Shown here piece after piece: positions 11,313 to 19,794 of a stretch of 64,000 nucleotides of DNA; within the stretch, counting starts at the first letter, position 1, and each line of letters opens with the position of its first letter. The position numbers and the translations under genes were made by a program. The notes beneath the pieces were generated by a model that was given only the letters and a program-made list of their open reading frames with translations, had not been told where the DNA came from and did no database searches. Where the stretch lies: the NCBI GenBank assembly GCA_040384645.1, contig JAZKIX010000044.1, forward strand, positions 1 through 64,000, in the 5' to 3' direction. The DNA is from JAZKIX01 sp040384645. Its GTDB lineage: Bacteria > Pseudomonadota > Gammaproteobacteria > Burkholderiales > Burkholderiaceae_D.

Positions 11313-12161
11313 TCAATCCGCCCACACAATCCAGCCGTAATAATTCGTTGCCAATACCAGCAAGCCGAACACTATCCGATACCACGCAAATGCCGAAAAA
11401 TCGTGTGAGCTGATATAGCGCAGCAACCAGCGCACACAAATGAAGGCAGACACAAATGCTGCAACAGTACCGATCCCGAACAGAGGGAAATCTGACGCTG
11501 CCATCAAAGCGCGCTCTTTATAAAAAGAATACGCGGTGGCGCTCAGCAGCGTTGGAATCGCCAGAAAAAAAGAAAACTCGGTTGCTGCCTTCCGCGACAA
11601 ACCAAACAACATACCGCCAATAATTGTCGCACCCGAACGGCTGGTGCCGGGAATCAAAGCAAAGACTTGGGCGCAGCCGACTTTAAATGCATCGAGCGTA
11701 CTCATGTCGTCAGCAGAATCGATTCGACTGACAACTGGATTGTTCTTATGATTACGCTCAACCCACAAAATCACCAAGCCGCCAACGATGAAAGCCATGG
11801 CTACTGGTACCGGCGCAAACAGGAACTGCTTGATTTTATTGGCAAACAAAAACCCGAGTACAGCAGCAGGCAGAAACGCGACGATTAGATTAAGTACAAA
11901 TTTTTGCGCCTTCGGCTCGCCGAACATACCAGCGGCAACGGTCGCGATCTTGACACGGTATTCCCAGCACACCGCGAAAATGGCGCCGGCCTGAATGACG
12001 ATTTCAAACACTTTTCTTTTTTCCTCAGTGAAAACGTCACTGCTGAAATTGAGAAGGCTACCGGCCAGAATCAGGTGACCGGTGGAGGAAATAGGTAGAA
12101 ATTCGGTGAAGCCCTCGACCAGACCCATGAGGAGCGCTTTGAAGGCAAGAATGATGTCCAT
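11313..12161 (-). CDS. uppP: Undecaprenyl-diphosphatase UppP (BacA)
   Basis: This integral membrane enzyme removes a phosphate from undecaprenyl diphosphate, recycling the lipid carrier for peptidoglycan and other envelope polymers and giving bacitracin tolerance. Both active-site regions are visible: EGFTEFLPISSTGHLIL at about residues 17-33, with the glutamate-rich motif, and PGTSRSGATI at about residues 170-179. The 282-residue length and about eight hydrophobic segments are normal. It lies just 18 bases upstream of recQ on the same strand, so read-through is possible. Confidence 0.95.
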   Translation of the reverse strand: MDIILAFKALLMGLVEGFTEFLPISSTGHLILAGSLLNFSSDVFTEEKRKVFEIVIQAGAIFAVCWEYRVKIATVAAGMFGEPKAQKFVLNLIVAFLPAAVLGFLFANKIKQFLFAPVPVAMAFIVGGLVILWVERNHKNNPVVSRIDSADDMSTLDAFKVGCAQVFALIPGTSRSGATIIGGMLFGLSRKAATEFSFFLAIPTLLSATAYSFYKERALMAASDFPLFGIGTVAAFVSAFICVRWLLRYISSHDFSAFAWYRIVFGLLVLATNYYGWIVWAD

Positions 12162-12428
12162 AGTGATGGCGTGCGAAAACGAATCGAAGGGAATGAGCGC
12201 TGAAACTGGCTACAGCACGAATGCAAATGTTTGCAATTGCCTAGCCGCTAAATTGCAGGGTCGAAGGTTACCATGCCGGCCCCGATTGCAGTGACCGCAT
12301 ACAGCGATGTTTGACGAACCCCCTAATGCTGCACTCTTGGGCGAGTACATTTGTCGTGCAGTGTGATCTCGCTAACATACTTTTATGTAAATAGTTGTCA
12401 TTCTACGATTTTTAAACTGGAGGAAATA

Positions 12429-13373
12429 ATGACAAACATCGAACGGAATTTTTCAGGCCTCGCCACTGACACGACAGCATCGGGCGTATCCTGGGCCGCG
12501 ATATTGGGCGGCGCCGCGGCCGCGGCCGCACTCTCGCTGATCTTGCTGATCTTGGGCGCAGGCTTGGGATTTTCAGCGATTTCGCCTTGGTCCCATACCG
12601 GCGTGAGTGCCACCGCTATTGGCATATCGTCCATCATCTGGCTTGCTTTTACCCAACTTGCCGCCTCCGGCATAGGTGGTTATCTGGCTGGACGGCTGCG
12701 GATCAAATGGGCTACGGTCCATACCGACGAAGTGTACTTCCGCGATACCGCCCATGGCTTTCTGGCGTGGGCCGTTGCGACCCTTGCTACAGTGGCATTG
12801 GTCGGCTCGGTCATTGGTAACGTAGTTTCGACCGGGGTTACTGCCGGTGCGGCGGTTGCTACCAGTGCAATCGGAGCAGCTGGTGCGACCGGTATTGCCG
12901 CAGCAAGTCAAACTGGCAACGGCAACCGTGGCAATAGCGCCAATGATGGCGTAATGGCATATATGACAGATTCCTTGTTCCGCGCGGATCCGGCTGCCAG
13001 CGATAGTGGTGGCAACGGCGACGGCGCGCTACGACTAGAAACGGGACGCATTTTTGCGCATGCAATCCGGGCTAAAACCTTGTCGCAGGAAGATCGTCAA
13101 TATGTGGCGCAATTGGTGGCTAAACGTACCGGCTTGACGCCAGCCGATGCCGAAAAGCGCGTAACTGATCTGTTCAATAAAACACAAACCGCCATTAACG
13201 AAGCGGAGCAAAGCGCAAAACAAGCGGCCGATACCGCACGCAAGGCAGCAAGTTATTCGGCGCTATGGATGTTCCTCGCACTATTGCTAGGCGCCTTCGT
13301 CGCCAGCGTGGCTGCAACCTTCGGCGGACGGCAACGCGATCGGGTGATCCATCTCGGCAGCGCCACCGCTTAA
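12429..13373 (+). CDS. Gly/Ala-rich multi-spanning membrane protein, function unknown
   Basis: A 314-residue protein from the ATG at 12429, chosen because GGAGGA precedes it by a few bases. It has hydrophobic segments at about residues 22-50, 60-85 and 115-160, rich in Gly/Ala/Ser, then a soluble part with the helix TLSQEDRQYVAQLVAKRTG and a basic alanine-rich coiled segment. A last membrane helix lies near residues 275-300. This layout is common in uncharacterised proteobacterial envelope proteins. The small membrane peptide gene starts 72 bases downstream and a terminator closes both, so they are probably co-transcribed. Confidence 0.7.
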   Translation: MTNIERNFSGLATDTTASGVSWAAILGGAAAAAALSLILLILGAGLGFSAISPWSHTGVSATAIGISSIIWLAFTQLAASGIGGYLAGRLRIKWATVHTDEVYFRDTAHGFLAWAVATLATVALVGSVIGNVVSTGVTAGAAVATSAIGAAGATGIAAASQTGNGNRGNSANDGVMAYMTDSLFRADPAASDSGGNGDGALRLETGRIFAHAIRAKTLSQEDRQYVAQLVAKRTGLTPADAEKRVTDLFNKTQTAINEAEQSAKQAADTARKAASYSALWMFLALLLGAFVASVAATFGGRQRDRVIHLGSATA

Positions 13374-13445
13374 ACGCACTAAACGCGCGCTGCACAAATC
13401 AACTAAATCAAGTACTTACTAATTTTTAATTCAAGGAGATTCATC

Positions 13446-13520
13446 ATGCGTTCAGTCTTATTGTGGTTGCTAGGCATACCCATTCCAATTATTATTTTGA
13501 TTGCGTTATTTACCAATTAA
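13446..13520 (+). CDS. 24-residue hydrophobic membrane peptide
   Basis: A 25-codon frame, ATG to TAA, encoding a single hydrophobic helix: MRSVLLWLLGIPIP then an isoleucine/leucine-rich run ending in ALFTN. A strong ribosome binding site (AAGGAG) ends 8 bases before the ATG, and a terminator starts 13 bases after the stop. These features and the GIPIPIII core argue for a real small inner-membrane protein. Its role is unknown; co-expression with the preceding membrane protein is likely. Confidence 0.75.
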   Translation: MRSVLLWLLGIPIPIIILIALFTN

Positions 13521-13533
13521 ACAAGGCGCAATA

Positions 13534-13565
13534 AAAAAGCCGCGCTGCACGAGCGCGGCTTTTTC
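13534..13565 (+). terminator. Strong rho-independent terminator
   Basis: AAAAAGCCGCGCT pairs with AGCGCGGCTTTTT around a short loop, followed by a T run. It ends the membrane protein/small peptide unit and, being symmetric, may also stop the convergent htrA transcript. Confidence 0.93.
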
Positions 13566-13618
13566 TATTCCAACCCCATTGTGACAACCGCCATTCAACA
13601 TTTGCCTGATCAGCTGCC

Positions 13619-15230
13619 TTAGCCAATATTGACCGGCACAAAGATCTTGGCATCGCCACGCTGGATCAATAAGGCTAGTTGCTTTCCTTGCTTGGCAACG
13701 ATACTTTGCAATTGCTCGACACTTTTCAAGGGGACGCCGTTGACCGATACGATGATGTCACCGGGCTGGATACCCGCCCGCGCGCCCCGCCCTGCCGATT
13801 GCTCCACTACCAGGCCAGAGGCAAGGTTGACCGCATTCCTTTCGTCGGGTGTCAAAGGACGCACCGCGATTCCCAACTTGGCCGCGGACGCACGATCGAT
13901 GCCGGCATCGTCCGCCATCGCTAACTCTTTCGCTTCGTTTAAGGTCGTCGAAAGCGTCTTTTTCTCACCTGCTCGCCATACTTCTAGCGTAACTTTGTCG
14001 CCCGGCTTGCTCATCCCCACCTGGGACGGCAAATCACTGGAGCGTTCGATGGCATGAAACCTCGCGGTGCCTGGGGATTTTCCCTGGTGGTCGCAGCTCC
14101 AATCATCGGCCACATTTGGTCCTATCTCGTCTGGATGCGGGACAGCGATGAATTCGTGCGACTCCTCGCGGCCAANNNNNNNNNNCATCGCCTGGCTGGA
14201 TACCGGCCTTGGCCGCAGCGCTACCCGGTGGCACACTCGATACCAACGCGCCGTTGAGCTGCTTCATATCGAAAGCGTCGCCTAAAGCTTGGTTCAATTC
14301 CTGGATCGTGACACCAAGACGGGCGTGACTTGCTTTTCCCGTAGCCACGATCTGATCTTTGATATGCAAGGCGACATCAATCGGGATCGCAAACGAGACC
14401 CCCTGGTAACCGCCGGTCTGGCTATAGATTTGCGAGTTGATCCCAACTACCGCGCCGCTGGCATCAAACAACGGCCCACCAGAATTGCCGGGGTTGACCG
14501 CAACATCGGTTTGCAGAAAAGGGACATAGCCATCGCCAGGCAGTGCACGCCCTTTGGCGCTGACAATACCAGCGGTAGCGCTTTGCTCAAAGCCAAAGGG
14601 GGAACCGATTGCCAGTACATAATCACCCACGGCAAGCTGTGCTGGATTACCAAGGTTCACGACGGGTAAATTGCTGGCATTGATCTTCAGTACAGCCACA
14701 TCGGTCGCAGGATCGCTGCCCAAGACTTTGGCCTTGTACTCCCGGCGGTCGCTCAATTTGACCATCACTTCGTCTGCATCCTTGACCACATGGGCATTGG
14801 TCAAGACCAAGCCATCGCTGCCAATGATGAAACCGGAACCTTGTCCTTGTACTGGTGCCGGACCGTTGCTTCGAGGAACGTGCCCCCTAAACCCGGGAAC
14901 ACCGCGAAAAAATTGCAAGAATGGATCGTCGCCTGCGCCATTGGGCAATCCATTCATCGCCGTCTTGGCGGTACCTGCTGTGTTGATGCCCACCACGGCT
15001 GGGCCGTAGCGCTCGACAATTGCACGATAGTTTGGCGCTGTGATCGGGCCGATAGCTGCCAACGGCTTCGCCGGCACGGCGGTTGTAGCGGTCGATGCTA
15101 GGGTTGGCGCAGTTTTTGCATTGGCACCATTGTCAAACCAGTGGGAGGGATTCCAATTGATGGCAGAAGCAGATCCGGTAGCGACTACGCCTGCTGCGAT
15201 CAGGGCAAGGGTCAAAGATTTGATTTTCAT
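13619..15230 (-). CDS. Do/HtrA-family periplasmic serine protease, split by an assembly gap
   Basis: A DegP/DegQ-type protease-chaperone for misfolded envelope proteins. The start at 15230 follows AGGAAA and gives a signal peptide (MKIKSLTLALIAAGVVATGS...ASA). The catalytic triad is visible: His in LTNAHVV, Asp in ATDVAVLKI, Ser in NPGNSGGPL. PDZ1 begins before the gap (AAKAGIQPGD) and resumes at about 14056 (AIERSSDLPSQVG); PDZ2 follows and ends at 13619. Between these points lie 10 N and about 120 unrelated bases that destroy the frame, where roughly 20 bases are expected. The break is most likely a misjoin rather than a true mutation. It lies downstream of the two-component pair on the same strand and may be regulated by it. 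Confidence 0.85.
14056..14185. other. Misassembled insert and 10-N gap inside the htrA-like gene
   Basis: N at 14176-14185; bases 14056-14175 do not fit the protease. Read on the + strand they give an open frame with a membrane segment (GFSLVVAAPIIGHIWSYLVW) followed by MRDSDEFVRLLAA, which looks like part of an unrelated small membrane protein. A contig end wrongly joined at the gap explains this best. Confidence 0.75.
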
Positions 15231-15304
15231 ATGCGTTTCCTTTTTCTGGCAAGCTCCGCAAATGCGGCACGGAACAAGCATAAAAAAAGAAACTTAAGAC
15301 AAAC

Positions 15305-16618
15305 TTAATTTGCCTGAAAAGTTACGCTGACCTTCAATCCGCCATAGCGCGATTCGCCCAGCGTGATTGAGGCACCGTGCTGTTCGACGATATTTCTGAC
15401 AATCGACAAACCCAGGCCGCTGCCAGTAGGCTCATTCGCGCCGCCGCGGTAAAAACGGTCGAAAACGCGCTCCCGTTCTTCCGGCGCAATGCCCGGCCCG
15501 GAATCTTCCACCACCAATTGCACGCCAGTTTCGCCTGCTACCACTTGCGCCTGAACCATGCCACCGGCGGGCGTGTAGCGCACTGCGTTTTCCAGCAAAT
15601 TACGCACCAATATGCTCAAGCCGACCGGCTCGGCTGCTATCGAAACGTGATCGGCCGCATCCAGTTCCAGCGTGATATTGCGTGCTTGTGCCTGGGGGAA
15701 AAGTTCCGCCATGACTTGTCGCAGCGATTCGGCCACATCAACCGGCTGCTTGCCAATCGCCGCGTCCTGCGGGTCAGTTTGGGCCGCCGCCAGCAGTTGG
15801 CCGATCAGTCGGGTCGAACGATCCACGCCTTGATTCAATTCATGCATGGCCTGCGCCCTGCTTGCTTCATCGGGTGCGCGTTCCAGCAACTGTAGTTGCA
15901 TTCGCAAGGCGGTCAGCGGCGAACGCAATTCATGCGCGGCATCTGCCACGAAGGCGCGCTGGCTGGCGAATGCACGTTTCAAACGCAGCAATAAGGCATT
16001 GAGCGCATCGACCATCGGCAAGATTTCATCCGGCACGTCGTGCTGCGATACCTGCTCCAGGGTATGCGCATCGCGTTGCGCCAGCTCGCGTGTCAAACGT
16101 TTCAAGGACGCCAGCGATACTGCGGTCAGCCACCAGATCATCGCTGCCATCAGGGGCGCAAATGCCAGTAAGGGCGTCAAGCTGCGCAACGCCGCCGCTG
16201 CCGCCAGATCACGCCGCAACTGGAGTGGTTGCGCGACCTGGATCACGCGATCCCGCGCCAGCATGCTATACACACGCCAGCGCTTGTTGATGGCATTGAC
16301 CTCGGAATAACCTAGCGTAGCGCGGTCGAACAAAGGGTTGCCGGGGCGCGACAGATACAACATCACGCCATTCATGGTCCAGATTTGCACCACCACATCG
16401 AGCGCATCGTCCTCAACGCCATAGGGCAACTCGGGCGCTGTCACCACGCCTTGATCGCGCAGGGACAGTGCGATCTGGCGCAATTGATAATCAAACAGGT
16501 CTTCATTTTCTTGCAAGGTTTTGCGATACGTCACGACGCCAACCACCACTGCCGTCAGCAAAGCTGCCAGCAAAAGGTACAGCGCCATCCGAGCCCGGAT
16601 CGATTTGATGGCAGTCAT
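15305..16618 (-). CDS. Sensor histidine kinase, QseC/PmrB type
   Basis: An inner-membrane sensor kinase of 437 residues. It has two membrane segments (about 12-32 and 150-170) around a short periplasmic loop, then a HAMP-like linker. The H-box is DAAHELRSPLTALRMQL. The ATPase domain has the N-box LVRNLLENAVRYTP, G1 VEDSGPGIAPEERERVFDRFYRG and G2 GSGLGLSIV. It overlaps the response regulator by 4 bp (ATGA), so the pair is translationally coupled, and the htrA-like gene follows. The architecture fits QseC-like kinases; the signal is unknown. Confidence 0.92.
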   Translation of the reverse strand: MTAIKSIRARMALYLLLAALLTAVVVGVVTYRKTLQENEDLFDYQLRQIALSLRDQGVVTAPELPYGVEDDALDVVVQIWTMNGVMLYLSRPGNPLFDRATLGYSEVNAINKRWRVYSMLARDRVIQVAQPLQLRRDLAAAAALRSLTPLLAFAPLMAAMIWWLTAVSLASLKRLTRELAQRDAHTLEQVSQHDVPDEILPMVDALNALLLRLKRAFASQRAFVADAAHELRSPLTALRMQLQLLERAPDEASRAQAMHELNQGVDRSTRLIGQLLAAAQTDPQDAAIGKQPVDVAESLRQVMAELFPQAQARNITLELDAADHVSIAAEPVGLSILVRNLLENAVRYTPAGGMVQAQVVAGETGVQLVVEDSGPGIAPEERERVFDRFYRGGANEPTGSGLGLSIVRNIVEQHGASITLGESRYGGLKVSVTFQAN

Positions 16619-17286
16619 CTTGCAGGCGCTGCTTTGGGAATAAAATAACCGACGCCGCGCACGTTTTGGATAAAGTCGCTACCAAGTTTGCGACGCACCG
16701 CGTGGATGAAAACTTCCACTGCATTGCTGTCAACTTCATCGCCCCAGCCATAGAGCCGTTCTTCCAGCTGGACGCGTGACAAGATGGCGCCGGGGCGCAG
16801 ACTAAGTACCTCGACCAGCGCATATTCTTTGGCTGACAAGACCACCGGCATACCAGCGCGTTGCACAGACTTGGCGGCACGGTCGATGCAGACTTCGCCA
16901 ATCTGCAATGCCGGTTCGGCATTGCCGCCGCTTCGGCGCAAGGCAGCCCGCATCCGTGCCGCCAGTTCATCGAGGTCAAACGGTTTGACCAGGTAATCGT
17001 CGGCACCGGCATCAAGCCCTCTGATGCGGTCTTCGATCCCGTCGCGGGCGGTGATGACAATCACCGGGGTATTTTTCTTACGTAACCTGAGCCCGCGCAA
17101 TACCTCGATACCATCCTTGCCGGGCAAACCAAGGTCAAGCAAAACCAGGTCGAAGTGTTGGGTCGCCAATGCCGTTTCAGCGGCCAGGCCGTCGCGTACC
17201 CAATCGACTGCATAACCGTCTTGCCGCAAGGATGTGCGCGCACTGTCACCAATCATGCGGTCGTCTTCTGCCAATAAAATTCGCAT
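16615..17286 (-). CDS. OmpR-family response regulator, QseB/PmrA type
   Basis: A 223-residue response regulator. The receiver domain (1-115) has the acidic pair ED(D) near residue 8, phospho-acceptor D51 (LVLLDLGLPGKDG), Thr in VIVITARDG and Lys in DDYLVKPFDLDEL. The C-terminal winged helix (about 128-220) includes LSAKEYALVEVL and VEVFIHAVRRKLG. It is the first gene of an operon with the kinase and, downstream, the periplasmic protease, which suggests an envelope-stress response. Targets are inferred only. Confidence 0.93.
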   Translation of the reverse strand: MRILLAEDDRMIGDSARTSLRQDGYAVDWVRDGLAAETALATQHFDLVLLDLGLPGKDGIEVLRGLRLRKKNTPVIVITARDGIEDRIRGLDAGADDYLVKPFDLDELAARMRAALRRSGGNAEPALQIGEVCIDRAAKSVQRAGMPVVLSAKEYALVEVLSLRPGAILSRVQLEERLYGWGDEVDSNAVEVFIHAVRRKLGSDFIQNVRGVGYFIPKAAPAR

Positions 17287-17383
17287 GGATATTCCCCGAC
17301 AAATTGCTTGAAGAATTAGAGTTAAATGTCAGCGGCACCGATTTCAAGCGACCTGCTGATTTTTGAATTCTAACAAGCGGATT

Positions 17384-17683
17384 CTAGCAAGCCGCAGGCG
17401 CGGTCAACAGGTCAAGCCGCGTCAGATACTGCAGCGCTGCCGCTGCCGAACTACCGCACATCTCGCGCGACGGTTGCCGGCTGGCACAGACCGCCGGCCG
17501 CTCGGGCTGGCCGAAAATCATGCAGCCGTTTTGCGCATTTAGTTGGATGCAGCGCACGCCAGCCGGCTTGCCATTGGGCATACCGGGAATAGGCGATGAA
17601 ATCGACGGCGCAATGCAGCAAGCGCCGCATTCGCTGCGGCAGGGAACATTTTCGCTGACGCCTTCAATCAATGACTTACTCAT
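17384..17683 (-). CDS. YkgJ-family cysteine-cluster protein
   Basis: A small protein of about 99 residues with the conserved metal-binding cysteine cluster of the YkgJ (CxxxCxxCC) family: VPCRSECGACCIAPSI near the N-terminus, then RCIQLNAQNGCMIF and a cysteine in RPAVCASRQ. The ISSPIPGMPNGKPAGVRC stretch is typical of the proteobacterial branch. The start at 17683 (MSKSLIEG) is preferred because homology begins there; it overlaps the end of the permease gene by 8 bp, so it is probably the last gene of the mac operon. A role in metal or iron-sulfur handling is possible but unproven. Confidence 0.8.
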   Translation of the reverse strand: MSKSLIEGVSENVPCRSECGACCIAPSISSPIPGMPNGKPAGVRCIQLNAQNGCMIFGQPERPAVCASRQPSREMCGSSAAAALQYLTRLDLLTAPAAC

Positions 17684-18908
17684 GCCGCAAAGCATCGATA
17701 GGCAATAACCGCGACGCCTTGCGCGCTGGATAAAATCCAAAAAATATACCGATGCTGGCCGAGAATCCTACCGCCAGCACAATCGATTCCGGCGAGAGCT
17801 TGGTAGCCCAGCCGGCTAACTCACCGATCAGGTAAGAGCCGCCGACCCCCAGCACAATGCCAACAAAACCGCCAATCAGCGATAGCGTGATCGCTTCCAC
17901 CAAAAATTGGGTCAGGATATCGCGCCCGCGCGCGCCAACTGCCATGCGCAGGCCGATTTCGCGGGTGCGTTCGGTGACTGATACCAGCATGATATTCATG
18001 ATGCCGATACCACCTACCAGCAGTGATACCGAGGCCACCGCTGCCAGCAGCAAGGTCATCACGCGCGAGGATTCTTCCTGCGTGGCGAGCATTTCGGTCA
18101 AGTTACGGATGGTGAAGGCATCATCTTGCCCGCCCTGGGTACGCTGGCGCTGGCGCAATAGCTCGCGGATACTGTTTTCGGCACCTTGCATGCTGGCACC
18201 TTCGCGCACCTTGACCTGAATCGTGCCGACCCGGCGCAATTTGCCCTGCGCATTGCCGAACAGGCGATTACGCGCAGTGGCCAGCGGCACCATGGCGACA
18301 TCGTCCTGGTCCTGCCCAAGCATGCTCTGGCCTTTGGTACTGAGCAAGCCGATCACGGTGAAAGGCACGTTCTTGATGCGGATCACTTGATCCAGAGGAT
18401 CGCCATCGCCAAACAGTTGGGTCGCCACTGTCTGCCCCAAAATTACAACTTTCGACGCCCCGGTCAATTCTTGCGGCTCAAACAGGCGGCCCGATACCAG
18501 TGGCCATTCGCGCGCCTCGAAATAATCGGGAGTCACGCCGTAAATCTGGGTCGACCAGTTGTTGTTGGCAGCGATCAATTGCGCGCTGCCGCGATTGGAT
18601 GGTGCTGCCACTTGCACTTCAGGGATCTCTTTGGCGATCGCCACCGCATCGTCTTCCGTCAAATTCTGCCCTGCACCGGCACCCAGACGCACGCCGGAGG
18701 TCGTTGTCGAACCGGGAATGATGATCATCAAATTGGAACCGAGGCTTTTAATCTGTTCCTGAATCCGCGCCTGCGCACCGCCGCCCACCGCGATCATGGT
18801 AATGACCGCGCCCACGCCAATGATGATGCCCAGCATGGTCAGGCTGGAGCGCAGTAAATTGACCCGCAGAGCACGCAAGGCAATACGCAAGGTCGCCATC
18901 AAATTCAT
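17676..18908 (-). CDS. macB: MacB-type ABC exporter permease (FtsX fold)
   Basis: The membrane half of a split MacB exporter: 410 residues with the N-terminal helix at about 18-40 (SLTMLGIIIGVGAVITMIAVGGGA, strongly MacB-like), a large periplasmic MacB-core domain (about 50-270) and three C-terminal membrane helices within 285-400. It should form the inner-membrane part of a tripartite pump with the MFP encoded upstream and an outer-membrane TolC protein. It overlaps the ATPase gene by 4 bp. Substrate is not readable; relatives export macrolides, lipopeptides or siderophores. Confidence 0.9.
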   Translation of the reverse strand: MNLMATLRIALRALRVNLLRSSLTMLGIIIGVGAVITMIAVGGGAQARIQEQIKSLGSNLMIIIPGSTTTSGVRLGAGAGQNLTEDDAVAIAKEIPEVQVAAPSNRGSAQLIAANNNWSTQIYGVTPDYFEAREWPLVSGRLFEPQELTGASKVVILGQTVATQLFGDGDPLDQVIRIKNVPFTVIGLLSTKGQSMLGQDQDDVAMVPLATARNRLFGNAQGKLRRVGTIQVKVREGASMQGAENSIRELLRQRQRTQGGQDDAFTIRNLTEMLATQEESSRVMTLLLAAVASVSLLVGGIGIMNIMLVSVTERTREIGLRMAVGARGRDILTQFLVEAITLSLIGGFVGIVLGVGGSYLIGELAGWATKLSPESIVLAVGFSASIGIFFGFYPARKASRLLPIDALRHE

Positions 18909-19654
18909 ACGGTGGCCTCGCTGTTTTCTTGCCGGTTCAGCTGATCCAGTTCGGCCTGGGCATCGGCTGGCTGGTTTGATACATCGCTGATCGCCTTGCC
19001 ATCCTTGAAGGTGATGAGGCGGGTAGCGAAATTGGCGATATCGTGTTCATGCGTCACCAGCACGATGGTCATGCCTTCGCGACTCAGTTTTTGCAGCAGC
19101 GCCATGATTTCTATACTGGTGCGCGAATCGAGGGCGCCGGTTGGCTCGTCGGCCAGAATCAGCGACGGATTATTGACCAGCGCACGCGCAATCGCCACCC
19201 GCTGTTGTTGCCCGCCGGACAATTGCGCCGGATGGTGATCCATGCGCTGGCCGAGGCCGACTTCGCCCAGCCGCTTTTCTGCGCGCGCTTTGCGTTCGGC
19301 ATGCGGTAAGTTGGCATACAGCAAAGGCAACTCGACATTATCGAGCGCACTGGTACGCGGCAAAAGATTGAATTGCTGGAACACAAAGCCGATCCGTTTG
19401 TTGCGGATCGCCGCCAATTGGTCGCTGCTCAAGGTCGAGACCCGGTCGCCAGCCAGGATATATTCGCCTGAAGTCGGCGTATCGAGGCAACCGAGCAAAT
19501 TCATGAAAGTCGATTTGCCCGAGCCGGATGCGCCCATGATGGCGACGAATTCGCCCTCACCGATCGTGATCGATACGTCGCGCAGGGCAAACACGTGATT
19601 GCTGCCCATGACGTACTCTTTTATCAAATGCTGGGTCTCGATCAACTGTGCCAT
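18905..19654 (-). CDS. MacB-type ABC exporter ATP-binding subunit
   Basis: A 249-residue LolD/MacB-type ATPase. Walker A GASGSGKST, Q-loop FVFQQFNLLPR, signature LSGGQQQRVAIARAL, Walker B LILADEPTGALDS and H-loop VLVTHEHD are all intact. In E. coli MacB this domain is fused to the permease; here it is a separate gene overlapping the permease start by 4 bp. The gap to the preceding MFP gene holds copy C of the intergenic repeat. Confidence 0.93.
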   Translation of the reverse strand: MAQLIETQHLIKEYVMGSNHVFALRDVSITIGEGEFVAIMGASGSGKSTFMNLLGCLDTPTSGEYILAGDRVSTLSSDQLAAIRNKRIGFVFQQFNLLPRTSALDNVELPLLYANLPHAERKARAEKRLGEVGLGQRMDHHPAQLSGGQQQRVAIARALVNNPSLILADEPTGALDSRTSIEIMALLQKLSREGMTIVLVTHEHDIANFATRLITFKDGKAISDVSNQPADAQAELDQLNRQENSEATV

Positions 19655-19692
19655 TTTATATTCAGATACGACGGATTATTACAATAAATAGA

Positions 19693-19768
19693 GGGGGTAT
19701 AGGCCAAAATACCCCCTTACGCGCTCGTTTTTATTGGGTCATTTTAAATACACCTACCAGTATATTTA
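19693..19768 (+). repeat. 76-nt intergenic repeat, copy C
   Basis: GGGGGTATAGGCCAAAA..., then GCGCTCGTTTTTATT, ending CTACCAGTATATTTA; exactly the same length as copies A and D. In this copy GGGGGTAT (19693-19700) pairs perfectly with ATACCCCC, 8 bases downstream. It occupies the whole useful gap between the MFP and ATPase genes of the mac operon, antisense to them. Confidence 0.8.
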
Positions 19769-19794
19769 CCTGCTCAAACGCTGAAAAAAGCCGT

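Noticed and set aside
13619..14236. The 3' half of the htrA-like gene as a separate PDZ protein
   Set aside because: Its first 60 or so codons come from the gap-adjacent foreign bases. From AIERSSDL on it is the direct continuation of the protease.
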